From positions 8,433,453 through 8,497,452 of the forward strand of contig OX439132.1 in the NCBI GenBank assembly GCA_949318235.1: DNA of 64,000 nt. Direction: 5' to 3'. This DNA is from Ecdyonurus torrentis. Its lineage: Eukaryota; Arthropoda; Insecta; Ephemeroptera; Heptageniidae. Shown here piece after piece: positions 24,732 through 38,359 of this stretch (position 1 is the first letter of the stretch; each line of letters begins with the position of its first letter). Made by a program: the position numbers and the translations under genes. The notes under the pieces were generated by a model, which saw nothing but the letters and a program-made list of their open reading frames with translations, made no database searches and was not told where the DNA came from.

Positions 24732-27700
24732 ATGAAACTCAAGCGTACTGTAAGTAGAAAATTTACTATTAACATAATTATGTCAAATCAGATGGTCGCT
24801 TAATTAGTACTGACGCGTATTTTAAATGTATGATTTTTAATACGTAATATTATTTACTTACAGTACATACATCAATTCAAATAATGTATATAGGAAAATG
24901 AATTAAAGTGTAATGTTGGTGGGAAATACCTATATCTAATGCAAAAACAAAGTGCCCGATAATTTTAGATGTATACATATATACGTATACGAAGTTTTTA
25001 TTAATATTAATGGTATTGTTTTATTTAAACCTATTATTTCCAAATTAATGACCATAAATAGCAAATAATATATGAAAATGAAAACATTCTTGAAATTTAA
25101 ACTTTAATTCATTTTTAAAAACAATGTGATAAATGATAATATTTCTCTATAACGATATGCGTTGTGGATGCGCGTGAGCATCTCTCTGTTAGTGCTTATG
25201 TCTCTTCCACTATCATGTTGAATATAATCTTTCATGACATTTTGTCAATAAGAAGTTTTGACTTTTCTTTTGTGACCTTTTAAGACTTTTTAAGGTTAGT
25301 TTTTCATAGTACAATAATTTTCATTTACTTATTTATTTTGTATTTTAATTAATTTGAATATGACATTTTTAAAATTCAAACAGAATTTTCATTCACTCAA
25401 AATCTGTAAGAGACTGGAAAAGCAGCTTTTGGTAAAACTTGTATCCAAAAGGATTGTTCTTACAAATTTGAAAAATTGCTCCATTCCCCTGCAGTTTTAC
25501 AAGTGACATTTGACCACTTGGAGCTAAAATATTTAACATCAAATATTCCCAATAATTGTGCACAGTAGCACAGTTCATGGTTAATTACTAATTACGAGTA
25601 GTAAAAATGGCATCGCGTCATTAATTGTACTCTAAAAATATTGTTTATTATATTGCTCCTCATTTATATCAGTGAAAAAAAAATTTTAATATTTTGTTTT
25701 CAATATACTTAAACATGAAATAATGGTTATTCTTTAATTAATGAATAAGGCATAATATATTTCAATTTAAAAATAATCATGGAGATGTCGAACAGAATTC
25801 AAGTGAGGACATAAGTTATATTGAAAACGTCTTATTATTTGGAAATTTTACCATGAACATTCCGGATTACCTAATAATTACGGCTAATAATAACTATTAT
25901 TATTATTAATTATTAGCTAATACCATTCATAAATTAAATTAAAACAAAAAACTAAGCCGCTATAGTTGGAAATTGGAACATGCATTACATACACAACAAT
26001 TGACAGCTCCACACTGTCACACTGTATGCGAACATAATGTGTGACGCCGGACGCGATATCATTACTAACTCGTAATTAGTAATTACCATGCATTGTGGCA
26101 CAAAGGCTCATGTTCACAATTATTTAGATCTTTTCAATGTTACATTTTTTTAACTCCAACTGATCAAACGTGACATATAAAACTGCAAGGAAACCGAGCA
26201 ATTTTCCAAAATATTTTAAGAAAAATCCTTTAAAGGCGTAGAACACCTTGGACAAAAAAGTTGTGTATATTATCCTAACAAACCTGAAAATCAACGTTGA
26301 TTTTCAGGTTTGTTAAAATATTACACAACTTTTTTGTTCAAGGTGCGGTACGCCTTTAACAGTTTAAACAAAAGTTGCTTTTTTGGTCTCTCGCGGGTTG
26401 TGAAAGAAGCACTCACAAGTCAGCTGATTTTTATTGTTTTGAGTTTTTAAAAATGTCACATTAGCTTTAATTTGATATAAAAGCATGTTTTTTATGTATA
26501 GATTTTCTTTTTAGCACTTAGATTTCTCACAGACTTTGTAAATACCCTGTACACGTAAAGAAACCCATAAACCTTAAATTTTATTCAAACAAAACCTCAC
26601 CCTTTCAATAAAATTATATTTTTTTAACTAAATAATCTTGCATAAAGATGATTATTTATTCGTTTACTATCAAGTGGATAGGATATGAAAATAGTAATTT
26701 TAATATTGAAATTTAATTAACAATAATTTTAAAATGATCAACATTGCCTTTTTAATGCAGTAATGTTAAATTTCAAAATTAATCATAATAGAAAAAGCTA
26801 AGGAGGGTGCTTTTTAAAATGATATTAATGAACAGCTTGAGATTTATTATTTAGCGTCTAGTCGAGATTATAATATTAATTACATACTGTATAGCCAATA
26901 TTAAAATAAAAATTTATAAATACTTATTGGAACCCTGGAATTTTTCAATATTAAAATGACAGATTTCTTGGAAATAAAAAAATGATAATCTCCCCCAAAA
27001 CATAGTTTTAAATAAATTAATTTGATATGAGTCGACGAATTCTTATTATTATTTAAGTACCACTACTAATCCAATTTTCCCAATTAGTCTTTTATGGTAC
27101 GATTATTATTATTATTATTTTTTTTTTTTGTAATTTGTTTGACTTCTATAGGGCAATTATGTTTATTTTTCACAACTAGGTAATACCTAACTTAATTGTA
27201 GACAAGTAGAAACATAACATGAATTATGATTCACATCATGTATTTCTTCTTAATACTATTACTGCTTTATCTTACTAATTGATTATCTATGCTCATAAAA
27301 TAATGATGATTTGTGGTTCCAGATCATTGTCCTCGTTATTGTGTGCTTGGCGGAAGTTGTAACATCAATTCCTGTCAATGAAAATAAAAATATCACTGCA
27401 GCAAAATTATCAAAGAAAACAAAAAATAGTAATAAAAAACCCAAACAAAATCCAAAAGATTTTGTTACCATAAAACTTCATCAAGCTACAACAACTAAAG
27501 ATCCATTTATTCAAGATGTTGAAACTTTAGTTCCAAAAGAACAAAGAAAAGGTGTAAGAATTCAACTTAAAAAAGGTGGTATTAGAAATACAGCAGAAAA
27601 ACTTGGACAAAATTTAAGAAAACAAATTAAAAATATTGGATTAGGCTTAGTTAGAAGGCAAAAAAACGGTGAAAGTGATGGTCAAAGAAAAGTTCGTCTT

Positions 27701-27979
27701 TCTAAAGGAGTAAAACAAGTTGGTTTTCAAGTAGTACGCAAAAGAACGACGTTGATTGTGCCACGACCTTTGCCATCTGGTGGAGAAGATTATTTCGTAT
27801 ACTCTGCAGGAGAACAACCCTTTAATGAATACGGATTTCAATCAGATTATAATTCGAACGTGAATCCAGTCACACCTTTCCCTAATCATCTAAATCCATT
27901 AGATCCTAGACTTACGACAAATTTTCAATTTGATTATCGTAATTCTCAAACTGAAGGTTTTAATTATGAATATCCTTAA
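24732..27979 (+). CDS. Secreted basic protein with Tyr/Asn-rich tail, two exons
   Basis: Exons 24732-24749 (MKLKRT, then gtaagt) and 27323-27979 (acceptor ggttccag). Phase 0 joining gives a signal peptide (MKLKRTIIVLVIVCLAEVV) and about 224 residues. The N-terminal half is Lys/Asn-rich (KKTKNSNKKPKQNPK). The centre has two hydrophobic-strand-plus-basic segments, IKNIGLGLVRRQKNG and VKQVGFQVVRKR, both like the cluster motif, so the motif may be duplicated here. The tail is Tyr/Asn/Pro-rich (NEYGFQSDYNSN, ending NYEYP). The 2.57-kb intron holds a fold-back element with a TTAA-type MITE inside it. Function unknown. Confidence 0.65.
25411..26387. mobile_element. Fold-back element with long, decayed arms
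   Basis: Left arm 25411-25620 and right arm about 26045-26387 match in inverted orientation (for example ttactaattacgag / ctcgtaattagtaa, and gactggaaaagcagctttt / gttgcttttttggtctc). The right arm is interrupted by the MITE at 26234-26355, while the left arm shows the uninterrupted site. The left arm carries a 61-codon minus-strand frame (25578-25393) that does not look like repeat-derived junk, but I cannot identify it. Confidence 0.65.
26234..26355. mobile_element. TTAA-target hairpin MITE, 'AGGCGTAGAACACC' family, short copy
   Basis: A near-perfect 122-bp palindrome flanked by TTAA on both sides (26230-26233 and 26356-26359). Three longer relatives are at 35482, 44170 and 56864. It lies inside the right arm of the fold-back element at 25411-26387. 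Confidence 0.8.
26588..26660 (+). mobile_element. Possible LINE 3'-end fragment
   Basis: The words aaacctcaccctttcaa and ataaagatgattatttatt match the 3' end of the LINE at 18287-20380 in the same order. Short and degenerate. Confidence 0.35.
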
Positions 27980-28481
27980 AATAAATGTATTTGTATTATT
28001 TGCATATAGAATGCAAAGAAAGTAAAATTTAATGATTTATTTATATATCGTGAATTCACATTGTAGGTTGATTTTGTGTTGCCCTTAATTAAATCATATA
28101 CGTGGAGAAAAAAAAGTTCTGCTTGAATATTAGATGGAGCGGCAAAAAATATGTATATTAAGCAAATGGACAGCAATTTTTTTAACGTTTAACAATGTTT
28201 CAATCATATCTGATTATTTTTTTGTGATTTTTATTTTTTACGTTAAAGTATAATTACAGTTGTTATTTATTATTATTATTATTGGATAGTGTACGCGTTA
28301 AGTGGTAACAATGATATAATTATAATTTTAACATTATTCAATGAAAAATGTAATTAATTAATGAATGTGATACTAATATGGACAGGAATTTGTTCTAATT
28401 CTATTAAGAGTTTTTTTTTAAGTTTTATTTTTGAAAACTAGGGCGCGCAGGGCAATAAAAACATAATTTCCTTTGTGAGAC

Positions 28482-28527
<46 letters not shown>

Positions 28528-29357
28528 TATAATTTGTAACATGGGGAGATTTAGTAAATAAAGTCCCCAATAAAAAAAACTTGACTTACGCTAGAATAAT
28601 AATTATTGTTGCTATTTGAAATTGAATAAATAATTGGGCTCTAAATCCAAAACATAAATATTGTGCCTGTCACGGCATTATCATATATATTTACTAAAAG
28701 ATCAATTACATTGTTATAATAAACCAATTTATAGTGCTGAAATTGTGCCAGCATTATTATTATATGTTGCTGTTTTCCCGTATATGGTGTGCATCGTGAT
28801 TCAATTAAGTTTCGTCCTTAAAAATATGACATTAAGAAACTAAATTAGAAAATAATGTTATTGTTAATTATCTTTAATCTTTATGTATAAGAGTAAAATA
28901 GGTGTAGAGTTTTGTAAACAAACAACTGCACAGATTTTGATTGTTGTATGTATGTTTTTGCTATAATAAAATTTATACTTTTTATTACACTTCGATATAT
29001 TTTTTATTAAAATAATAATAATAATAAAAACTGAATCCTAACACGCAATCTTATAAAATCTCAATTCTAATTTTTTTTTTTTTTTTTTTTTTTACGTTAA
29101 ATTTGCATTTTTCAAATTATTTAATTCGCAACTACACTACAAGTAATAAGATTTAAAGATAAAAAAAAAAAAAAAAAAAGTGCTTACTGCATTTGTAATG
29201 AAATATATTATTTTTAAAAATTGAAAGACAATCTATTTTTTAACAAAATTATCATTAAAATTATTTTTTTTTTTCGTTTTAAAGTATACCTCATATGCTA
29301 TAAATATCGTATTCACTAGGCATCATCAAATTCTATACATGTAGGAAAAGGGAAACT

Positions 29358-29419
<62 letters not shown>

Positions 29420-29872
29420 ACAGATATAGTTCCGCTCTCAACGTAATTTAAAATAAAATGCAATCTCTACTATCAATCAACTTTGATACATATGATAATG
29501 CATGTGTACTCAAGTAAATATTTTAAAAACAGTCAGTCCTTTAAGCTATAATAATGTTTATATGCGTCTATATATGATTATGATTAAGCTATAAAAAAAG
29601 AAACCAAATTCAGCCGCACATTTAAATAAAAAAAATGATTAAACAATAATGTCTACATACAGTGTATTAACAATTGGTATTAATTAACTGAAGTTGCAGT
29701 GTTTTAAGCGCCTAAAAGTTATGCAACTGTTTGAGCATACCTGCTACACGGCACAGCCGCTATAGCAATTCGGAGGCGAAGTCGCTGCTTACTAATCAAT
29801 AACTGTACTGAAACTTTAAACTTTCTGAGCACATAGAAACAAAGAAAATAATAATAAAAATAAGTGAAGGAA

Positions 29873-29990
29873 AGTTAGGTGTAAGAGTGGGCCAGACATA
29901 TTGTCAGGCTTAAACCTCACCCTTTCAAAAATTTGTATTTTTTTTCTATGCATTTTTTTTTTAATGAAGACGATTATTTATTTATTTATT
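29873..29990 (+). mobile_element. LINE 3'-end fragment
   Basis: Nearly identical to the 3' UTR of the LINE at 18287-20380, including taagagtgggccagacat, attgtcaggcttaaacctc and gacgattatttatttattt, ending in the same tetranucleotide tail. An extreme 5' truncation in opposite orientation to the larger copy. Confidence 0.8.
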
Positions 29991-30622
29991 ATATAACATT
30001 CAGATGTAATGAAGAAATACTCTAACTATTGATTTTTTTTTTTAAAGTCAGAGGACCATATAAGTGGGTTTGTACCTTTTTTGGCCTTTAATAAAAACCA
30101 TTTATTATTATTATAAAATAAATAAGAGAATATCTTTACCACGAAAGTCTGTAGAAAGATGAGGTTTACTATAAATGGTTTTCACTAGTAAAATTAAAAG
30201 TAATTTGATTACATTAATTAAATGAAAATGAGTTCTTACCACATAACAGGAAATAAACACACGCAATGTGCGATAAAATGGAAATAAATGAGATGAGGTG
30301 AACCATCCTAAAATACCCCTGACTTAGCGTGAGCCACAACGCACGAACGCGTATTTTGTGCGTACCACGGCTTCTTAAAAAAACATGTATGTATTATATA
30401 TACTTTAGGAAATAAACTCGTGATCTTTTGTAAATTAAATCAGCACAGGCTATAATAAAACACTTTTTTTTAGTACTAATGAATAAAATAATTAATATTT
30501 TAACAATAATTAATTATAGAAACTTCAAGTTTCAATAATTTTTTTAATGTCTTTTTTTATATAGCTTCAAATCTATGCTATAAGAAGTTAGAAGTATAAA
30601 TGATTATTTTTTACAAAAGAGC

Positions 30623-30624
<2 letters not shown>

Positions 30625-30682
<58 letters not shown>
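30625..30682. repeat. (AG)n microsatellite
   Basis: Uninterrupted AG dinucleotide run of about 58 bp. Confidence 0.95.
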
Positions 30683-30686
<4 letters not shown>

Positions 30687-31127
30687 TTATTCGGCAGTAT
30701 AAGTACTGAATAACTTTCAAGGTAAATAAACAATACAATTTTTATATGTCACCTTTACAAGGATGGGAAGAAGTATTCCAATAATCAATGGAAAAATTGT
30801 TACAAAACAGGTTATTGTATTATTCGGTTTATTACAGTATAGTTTAAAACCATTAAAAATGTTTTCAATTCAATAAAATTTAACAATCTAGATTCAGGTT
30901 AGATAATATTGAAATAATATTGAATGTATATCGAACCTTGCTGTATTATGTTATTATCAAGGACTCTATAATAAATATAAAATTTAATATATTTTTTTAT
31001 AATTTTACATCCGATAAGTTTCTAACATTCAATATCCTGACAAAGTAAGTAAAGAATTGAGTAAATAATATAATGTCAGTTCAATAATCTATAGGTGACA
31101 ATGTTGCTTGCACGCCGAGAAGCAACA

Positions 31128-33540
31128 TGGATTCATACTAACTTCTTAGTAAGTATTTTTTTTTCTGTCAAATTGGTGTCTTTTTGATTTTTTTTTTTTA
31201 ATTAAGATAGTTAAATTAAATTACATTTATGAAGCTGTTAGTGAAACTGTAATCTGGTGAAACTCTTTCCCTTATGCACACCCTGCATTTTTTTTTTTTT
31301 TTTTTTTTTAAGAGAGATAATTTAAGGAGGTTGATATTACAAAAGTTGTACGAGCCCAAAGAAAAGACTTAAACATTCAAAAGAGAGTATAATTCGACAC
31401 AAATAATTATAATATGAAAAATCTAACTAAATTATTAACAAACAAATTAAAATAATTATTTCAATTCTCAAAAAAAAAAAAAAAAAAAATTATAAACTTG
31501 TTAACATACGAAGACGTAGCCTTATATAGTAATTAAATTAATACTTTTTAATATAATATAATATATTTAATATATTATGCAAATAATGTTTAAATATTAA
31601 AATATACAAATTAAGATAATCAGAGGATACGTCATTAGCAAAGGTCATTGGGCTAATCACTCTCAAAGATCATTATTGACTTTTATGCTTTATTATTTTT
31701 TTTCCAGCCTGGTATAGGGCTTCCATGTTAAATTGAGATTTTGAGATTTTCAATTGCTCGCTTCCAAAGTTCCATACGTTATCGCAGTAAAAATTTCAAC
31801 TAAAAATTACTTTTAGGACGTAAATGAACCCCAGTCAAAGCAACAAGGCGAAAGGAAAAAAAATAGTGCAAAGTTGACTCCAATTGCGAGGCTGAGTTTT
31901 GCAGGCATTTCAGCAGCTCGTATGTCTATATTTTATTTTTATTGAAATAAAATATCATTTTGAATTTGGATTATTATATAATTCAAAACTTTGCAACTAA
32001 AATTTTCAATGAACCCCAACCTCGTCAACTTTGCATGTATATATTATATATTAATATGCGTATGTATGTATGTATAATGATGTATATTTATCTTGTTCCT
32101 TTGCTGGTTCTAATACAAGTCCTAAATTCCTTTTAAGTTGTTCTTTTTTTTTATTCATTGTGATGTGCGATTTGACTATAAAGAACTATATTAAAGAAAT
32201 ATTATTCATTCATTACTATTAATCACTATTATTTATTCAGAACTAAAGAAGCGAGCAATTATACTTTCAAAATTCAATATTATAAAAATGTACCGGGCCC
32301 GGCTGAAAAAAAAGTTTTAAATGCAATTTGACTCAGTGACGTTTCCTGATTATTTAAAGTTGACTATAAGAAATATTTTTCAACAAATATTAATAATAAA
32401 CCATTGCAGTAGTGTACTCCTCTTCTTACTTCTAATGCCAGTTTCTTTTTATTACATTATATTATGCTGAAAAATATAATTTAATGATAATAATTAAAAT
32501 ATTAATAGAATATTAAGTTTTTAATTCATTACTTAATGCTATACCTGTAGATTATATACAATAATAATTAGATTTTTTTCCAGCTAGCATTTACCATCGT
32601 TATAAACGTTTTTGCAATCACTTTGACCTCTGCGAAACCTTCTGAAGTCACATCTGAACTTACAACTGTATTGAATGTAAATGAAAATGCTACACTTGCA
32701 TCTTCGTACCCTACATCAACAATTACCTTTTCTGAAACTACAACGTCAACAGAGTGTACAACTACAGTTACAGTACCAATGAACGTTCAACCACTTACTA
32801 CATTCTCTCCGGAAACAGCTGTAATATCTTCAATCACAAAAATATTAAAAATAACAGATAAAACTACAATTCAAAAAAGTAGCACAACAAAGAAAGTTAA
32901 GGATACCTTATCAACTGCTAGCACTGATAAAAAAACTAAAAAAACAACAGTTGCTGTTGATGAAAGTGAAGAAAATGATGATGATGATAATCGTCGTCAA
33001 TATGTTGACGTTATGAATCGTGATGGTATTTTGCAGAGAAGAAAAACAAAGACTAAAGTAAGAAGACTTGATAAATCAAATATTGGTATGAGAAGAAGGA
33101 AAAAATCTAGAAAACAAAAATTAATTCCAATAAATAATGATAAATTGATTGCTCTAAATAATGATGGATTTATTAAAGGTAATGGTCGTGATTTAAACGT
33201 TGTTAAAACACAAAAACCAAAAACAAGAATATTGGGTTTACTTGCTGGACTTGCCGGATTTGGATTATTTTCCAATTCTATCCCATCAATTTTAAAAAAA
33301 AAAAATACAATTCAAATAGTAATGGTGTATAGAAGACGTTATCCATTTTTTACTGATCCTACGTACTATTATGATACAAATTACGTATATTACGATGATT
33401 CTCAATATGCTGGTTACAACTATAATGACTATGGTACAGGAACTATTACTGTTGCGACAACAGAAGCTACTGAAGCGACTGAGGAAGTTACCGAAGCAAC
33501 TGAAGAAGCATCACCTGCCGATGCATCACCTGCAGAATAA
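31128..33540 (+). CDS. Secreted Thr-rich, Tyr-rich protein, two exons
   Basis: Exons 31128-31148 (MDSYYFL, then gtaagt) and 32584-33540 (acceptor ttttccag). Phase 0 joining gives a signal peptide (MDSYYFLLAFTIVINVFAIT) and about 325 residues. An earlier ATG at 31102 is in a frame that stops at once, so the second ATG is chosen. The N-terminal third is Thr/Ser-rich and mucin-like. A basic middle (RRKKSRKQK) follows, then a Gly/Leu-rich hydrophobic segment (GLLAGLAGFGLF) and NTIQIVMVYRRRYPF, a variant of the cluster motif. Next comes a Tyr/Asp-rich segment ending NDYGTG, shared with the gene at 13122-15760, and a tail of TEATEE repeats. AATAAA near 33563. An extracellular matrix, mucus or secretion role is inference only. 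Confidence 0.68.
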
Positions 33541-35183
33541 TATAACTTTCTTTTTTTTTTATCAATAAATCCAAGCGTGAGCAAACTAATTGCATTGTAT
33601 ATGCATCATGACTGAATAATGCACTATATATTAAAATATTTGTTTATGCAGTGCATTCCGAATAGAAGTGCATATAAGGTTACATTTTTTGACATTTTAC
33701 AAATTTTTACGTGTATTTTCCCATTTTTGTTTTCATTTTTGTTATATAAACACGTTATTTTTTTTTTAAAGTTATAAAAATTAGTGATTGTTTTACCTTT
33801 AAAGCTATTGGAGCAACAACCATTTTAAAGCTTATCTTATAACTATAAAGTCCGGTATATTGAAGAAATTACGAGCTAATTTGATATTAATTGTTACAAA
33901 ATGAGAAATAAGTTAAAATTATGAGCAAACTGAGTTTGCTATGATTACCGATTGTGGCAGTGATTTTGAACTTGTCAAGGCAATACAGTTCTGAAATAGT
34001 TCAAGATATTTTGAAAAATCAATTTTTTTACTTTATACAATTAAAAATATATAATGTATTATTTATTATGTTTGAAGCGCAACATTAAAAGTATTTTTAA
34101 TCACTTTTAGATCTTTCTATTCATCACGCCTATAATATTTATTGTTACACAGAATTTAATTTATTTTTGTCCGCTTTATGTAATTATAGAAGTAGTTTTT
34201 TTAAATTTTGTATTTAAAATAGATATAGTACTGGTCATTTTTTTTTAAGGTTCTACACATTAATAAAAAAGTTGAAATGTTAATGTTACCATTGAATAGA
34301 AAAAGCGTTGAAGTCGAGTTTGACACTGAACTAAAACGTTTTTATAATTTTATGTTTGTCGATATTTTAAAACTTTAACATGCCTCCAATTTTTTGTTGC
34401 AACTATATTATATTATCTTTGTTATCCACTCTCACTTTATAATATTAACTGCAAAAGAAACTAACAAAAATACTTGAGGTAAATATTATGATGGTCAAAT
34501 TCGTATTAATAACAAAATATTTTTTTTTTTTTAAGAATTGTTCTGAATTTTTTTAAAAATTTATTTCAGGATTTAATTTTAAAGTGTGATGACATGTTCA
34601 CGCGATGCAATGTTTATTAATGTAATAAATTTGATTGCAAGTAATCGTCATTAATTTTTTAAGTTATTGAAAAATAAAATATATCATCTTGTCGTGACCA
34701 AGCCATAATATGTGTAATATTTAGCAACACACGAGACATATATTGTATAATTTTTTACTTTAGACTTTAAATTGTATTACATAAGTATTTTTATACTGCT
34801 TGTAATAACCTATGCTTATATTATACAATGTAATATTTTCAGTATACGATGAATCTGATTGCATGAAATTGCCATTTAAAAAATTAAATTAGAATGAAAT
34901 CAAGTTTATTACGCATTGAAAATATTATACCACGTTTGACCAGACCAAATTGATTCAAAAATATATTATGCATGTAGAATCTTTTAAATAAATACATTTT
35001 TTATATATTTAATTAAATTTTGTAGTTTTATTATTTTTATTGAGGTATTATAATGAAATGAATATATCAAACTAAATTCAAAAACATAGTAAATATTATA
35101 CTCATCTATTATATATGCATATATATATAATGTACATATTATATATAAAAAAATATATATATATATATATATAAATAATGTAC

Positions 35184-35258
<75 letters not shown>

Positions 35259-35272
35259 ATATATAATAACAA
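33541..35272. other. Intergenic, AT-rich, no gene seen
   Basis: 3' flank of the preceding gene and AT-rich DNA, ending in a complex TA/TATA patch (35100-35266). No supported feature. Confidence 0.5.
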
Positions 35273-36337
35273 TAATTAACGGCTTTTATTGGGCAAAATC
35301 AGGCATACAACCTTTCAATTTAACCCAACTGTTTAACAGTTCAGTCAGTCTAGTCAGTTTCAATTTTAATTATATAGTAATGGACATATTATTCTATAAA
35401 ACAGTTTAAAGAATATTTACTAAATACTTTATCTATAATTTTTAATTTAAGATAATTTTATATACTTTATTTAGTACTTAAAGGCGTAGAACATCTTGAA
35501 CAAAAAAGTTGTGTAATATCCTAACAAACCTGAAAATCAACGTTGATTTGGTTTGGCCGGAGTCATTGATTTCTAATTTATTTTCCATTCAAAAAATGCC
35601 ATCTGGCGGTCAATGACGTCACAGCTCGCCCCGTCTACGCGCGCGTAAAACAAGCGAGATGTGACGTCAGTGACCGCCAGCAGCATTTTGTGAATGGAAA
35701 ATAAATTAGAAAATCAATGAATTCGGGCAAATCAACGTTGATTTTCAGGTTTGTTAGGATATTACACATTTTTTTTTTTTTGTTCAAGGTGTTCTAATCT
35801 TCAGTTATCATACCGTGACGGCCGTGCTGTGTTTTATGAGTATATAAACAAAATTGGGGTTCTAATTATAACAAAAAAAATATTATTGATCGCTTGCAAC
35901 AATGGCATTGCTCAGTTATATAATTAATGTAAATTTTTATAGCTAAAAAGTCAGTTAGAATATACGTTTATATTTAAGAAAAAGAGGGACGGGGTCAATA
36001 TAATTTAAAAAAACTATAATTATTTTATATATGTATACATACAAACAATATAATATACATATGTATATATTATGTGTATGTATACAAACTATATAGTTTC
36101 AAGTTTTGCCATTAATTTTGTGTGCAATTTTTATTTTAATGTTTATGTTGCTATTTATAAATATAGGTGATGAAACTGATGAATATTCAGACTCGGACTG
36201 CCCATAAGAGTTTGTTGGGTTAAAATGTTGGGTTAAAAAAGTTGGGTTAAAATGTTGGGTTAAAATGTTGGGTTAAAAAAGTTGGGTTAAAATGAGAGGT
36301 TGTATGCCTGATTTCACCCAATAAAAGCCGTTAATTA
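35273..36337. repeat. Inverted-repeat pair 1 kb apart
   Basis: About 58 bp at 35273-35330 (aattaacggcttttattggg onward) matches in inverted orientation 36279-36337. The unit contains gcatacaacct and ends in taacccaac. The interval includes a TTAA-type MITE. The right copy lies within the hAT-like element at 36188-36474, so the relation between the two is unclear. Confidence 0.65.
35482..35798. mobile_element. TTAA-target MITE, 'AGGCGTAGAACACC' family, long copy
   Basis: Starts after TTAA (35478-35481) with aggcgtagaacatcttgaac; the right end is degenerate after gttcaaggtgttct. It has the internal palindrome of the long form (tttattttccattc, gacgtcacagctcgcc and inverses). Confidence 0.75.
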
Positions 36338-36474
36338 TTAATATAATTATAAGAGTTAGTCCTCGATAGCGAACTCATAGCCCCCCCCCCCCCCCCCGCC
36401 CCTCGTTTGGAGGCCGCTAGAGGGTGTTACATCCCTTTCGCGGACAAGGCTCCTTGAGTGTCAGTCTGACCCTG
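36188..36474. mobile_element. hAT-like non-autonomous element with perfect 8-bp TSD
   Basis: Ends CAGACTCGGACTG / CAGTCTGACCCTG, flanked by exact 8-bp duplications TGAATATT (36180-36187 and 36475-36482), the hAT hallmark. Inside are six copies of a ttgggttaaaa unit (36216-36298) and a poly-C tract. A related element is at 43968-44136. Confidence 0.8.
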
Positions 36475-38326
36475 TGAATATTACCTAAACTTTATTGCAT
36501 GTGAAAATATAGAGGTTTTGAAATTTTATTCAGGAAATGGAAATAAAAAATTATTCAGTATATGATATTTATATACATACTGTATAGTGTATATTTATAT
36601 CCTCTTGTCGGCAGTATCTTTTACTCTATCAATCGGCATCCTTCTATTCACAGAACTCTATTTTGTTGAATAAATATCTTGAAATATTGTATGAATTAAT
36701 TACTTTTATAATAATTCACATGAAACAATATTTATACGAAAGCAATAAAATTTTGCTATATGACAATATTTGACAATACAATGATTTTCAATGGCATATG
36801 CACACACTTATTACATATCAGTTGTACACACATTGAAAATATTGATTCATGTAAAAATGATTTTATTACATATAACATTTATCGTATAATTGATTAATTT
36901 GTTATATCAGCGAAAACAATAAAAAAAAAACTATTATCAACTGTTGAACTTTGCTCAATTATTCGTATCTAAAGTAATTCATATATATAGGAACAATAAA
37001 GTTCACAAGAGAAAAAAACCCAGAGAAATTTTTATCTTTGAGCACTAACTAAGACTCACCTCTTCAATAAGATATAATATATTTTCTTCTTTTATCAATT
37101 TAGTCTAAGATGACGTCATAATCTCACTCATACAACTATGCATATAAAAGCTCTTGTCTCAATGAAATCTTAAACTATTGTCAATTCATAATACTACGTA
37201 TGAAGATTCACGCAGAGAATTCATTATTTAATACGTAGCAGTAGTGCGTGATATTTATGTGTATCGGAGTGGTGTACTCAAGACTCAAGATGAGTTACAT
37301 AAAAGATCTAGTGATCAGGTGATTTATAGTATAAAGTGTTATGTGAGTATATTACAACTATAAGTACAAATTTTGAGATGATAGTTAAAATTTCTAAAAA
37401 CAACTATCACCGTCATAACATCAATCATGATCTTTGCCTTTCATAAATATTTTCCGTAACAATCCAAAATAAATAAAAAAAGATATCTGTTAAGAATATA
37501 TAAGAATCTTTATTGACCCAGGCAGTTCATAGTAATAATCAAAGCTACAACAAGCATTGGTCTTTTATTGTCTTTTATTTTAAGTGTTAAACTTCAATAC
37601 ACACCAAACTTTTGTTTGCAATTTTATTTATTTACTTAATTTTACCTTAGTTTTCTCATCAAGGCTATTATTTATACACGGAAAAAAAACTAATACTAAA
37701 GTTAGGTATTAAAAATCCTGTAAGTGCAATAGGTAGACATATAATCTAGAACATAGGTATTATTATACTACAATAATACCCAATGTAGTGCAGGTGCAAT
37801 AGGCTACTATAAAGTTGTGACTGTTTTAGATTAGGGGATATTTTAGTTTATAGCTATATACCTGGTCCAACTTCAAGTGTACCTATTGCAAAATACAGGA
37901 TTTATGTACCTGTCATAGGTAGCAATTTTTTAAGAGTATAATTATTATTTTTATTGCTTCATATTTTGATCATATGGCAGTGGTACAAATATTATAACAA
38001 TTATAGTTTGTGTTAAGGTCAGTATATAGTTGATAATTGATATTGTATGTATATTTCATTATATATGTTACGTTGTACACCATGAGTGTTTATTGAATAA
38101 AAAAAAATCATATACATAATGAAGAAAAGTTTTCAGAAAAGTTTTCAGACAAAAAATAAAATTTTAAATAGAATAAATTTTCTTTTACATAATATATCAA
38201 TATTAACATTATATAAACAAAACATAATTATTAAGTATAATAATAATATACTTATATATAAATTAATGAGTCTAAAGTATAGTGGTTGCATGATACTGCA
38301 CTCTATGTATAAACATTTTATTTAAG

Positions 38327-38359
<33 letters not shown>

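Larger units (their letters stand above)
27980..31127. other. Intergenic, no gene seen
   Basis: AT-rich DNA with TA runs (28482-28521, 29362-29416), poly-T and poly-A tracts near 29071 and 29161, a LINE 3' fragment at 29873 and an (AG)n array at 30625. No supported coding region. Confidence 0.5.

Noticed and set aside
37141..37330. TATAAAAG box followed by short ATG frames, resembling the promoter and first exon of another secreted gene
   Set aside because: No second exon with a hydrophobic start was found downstream; the frames stop quickly.
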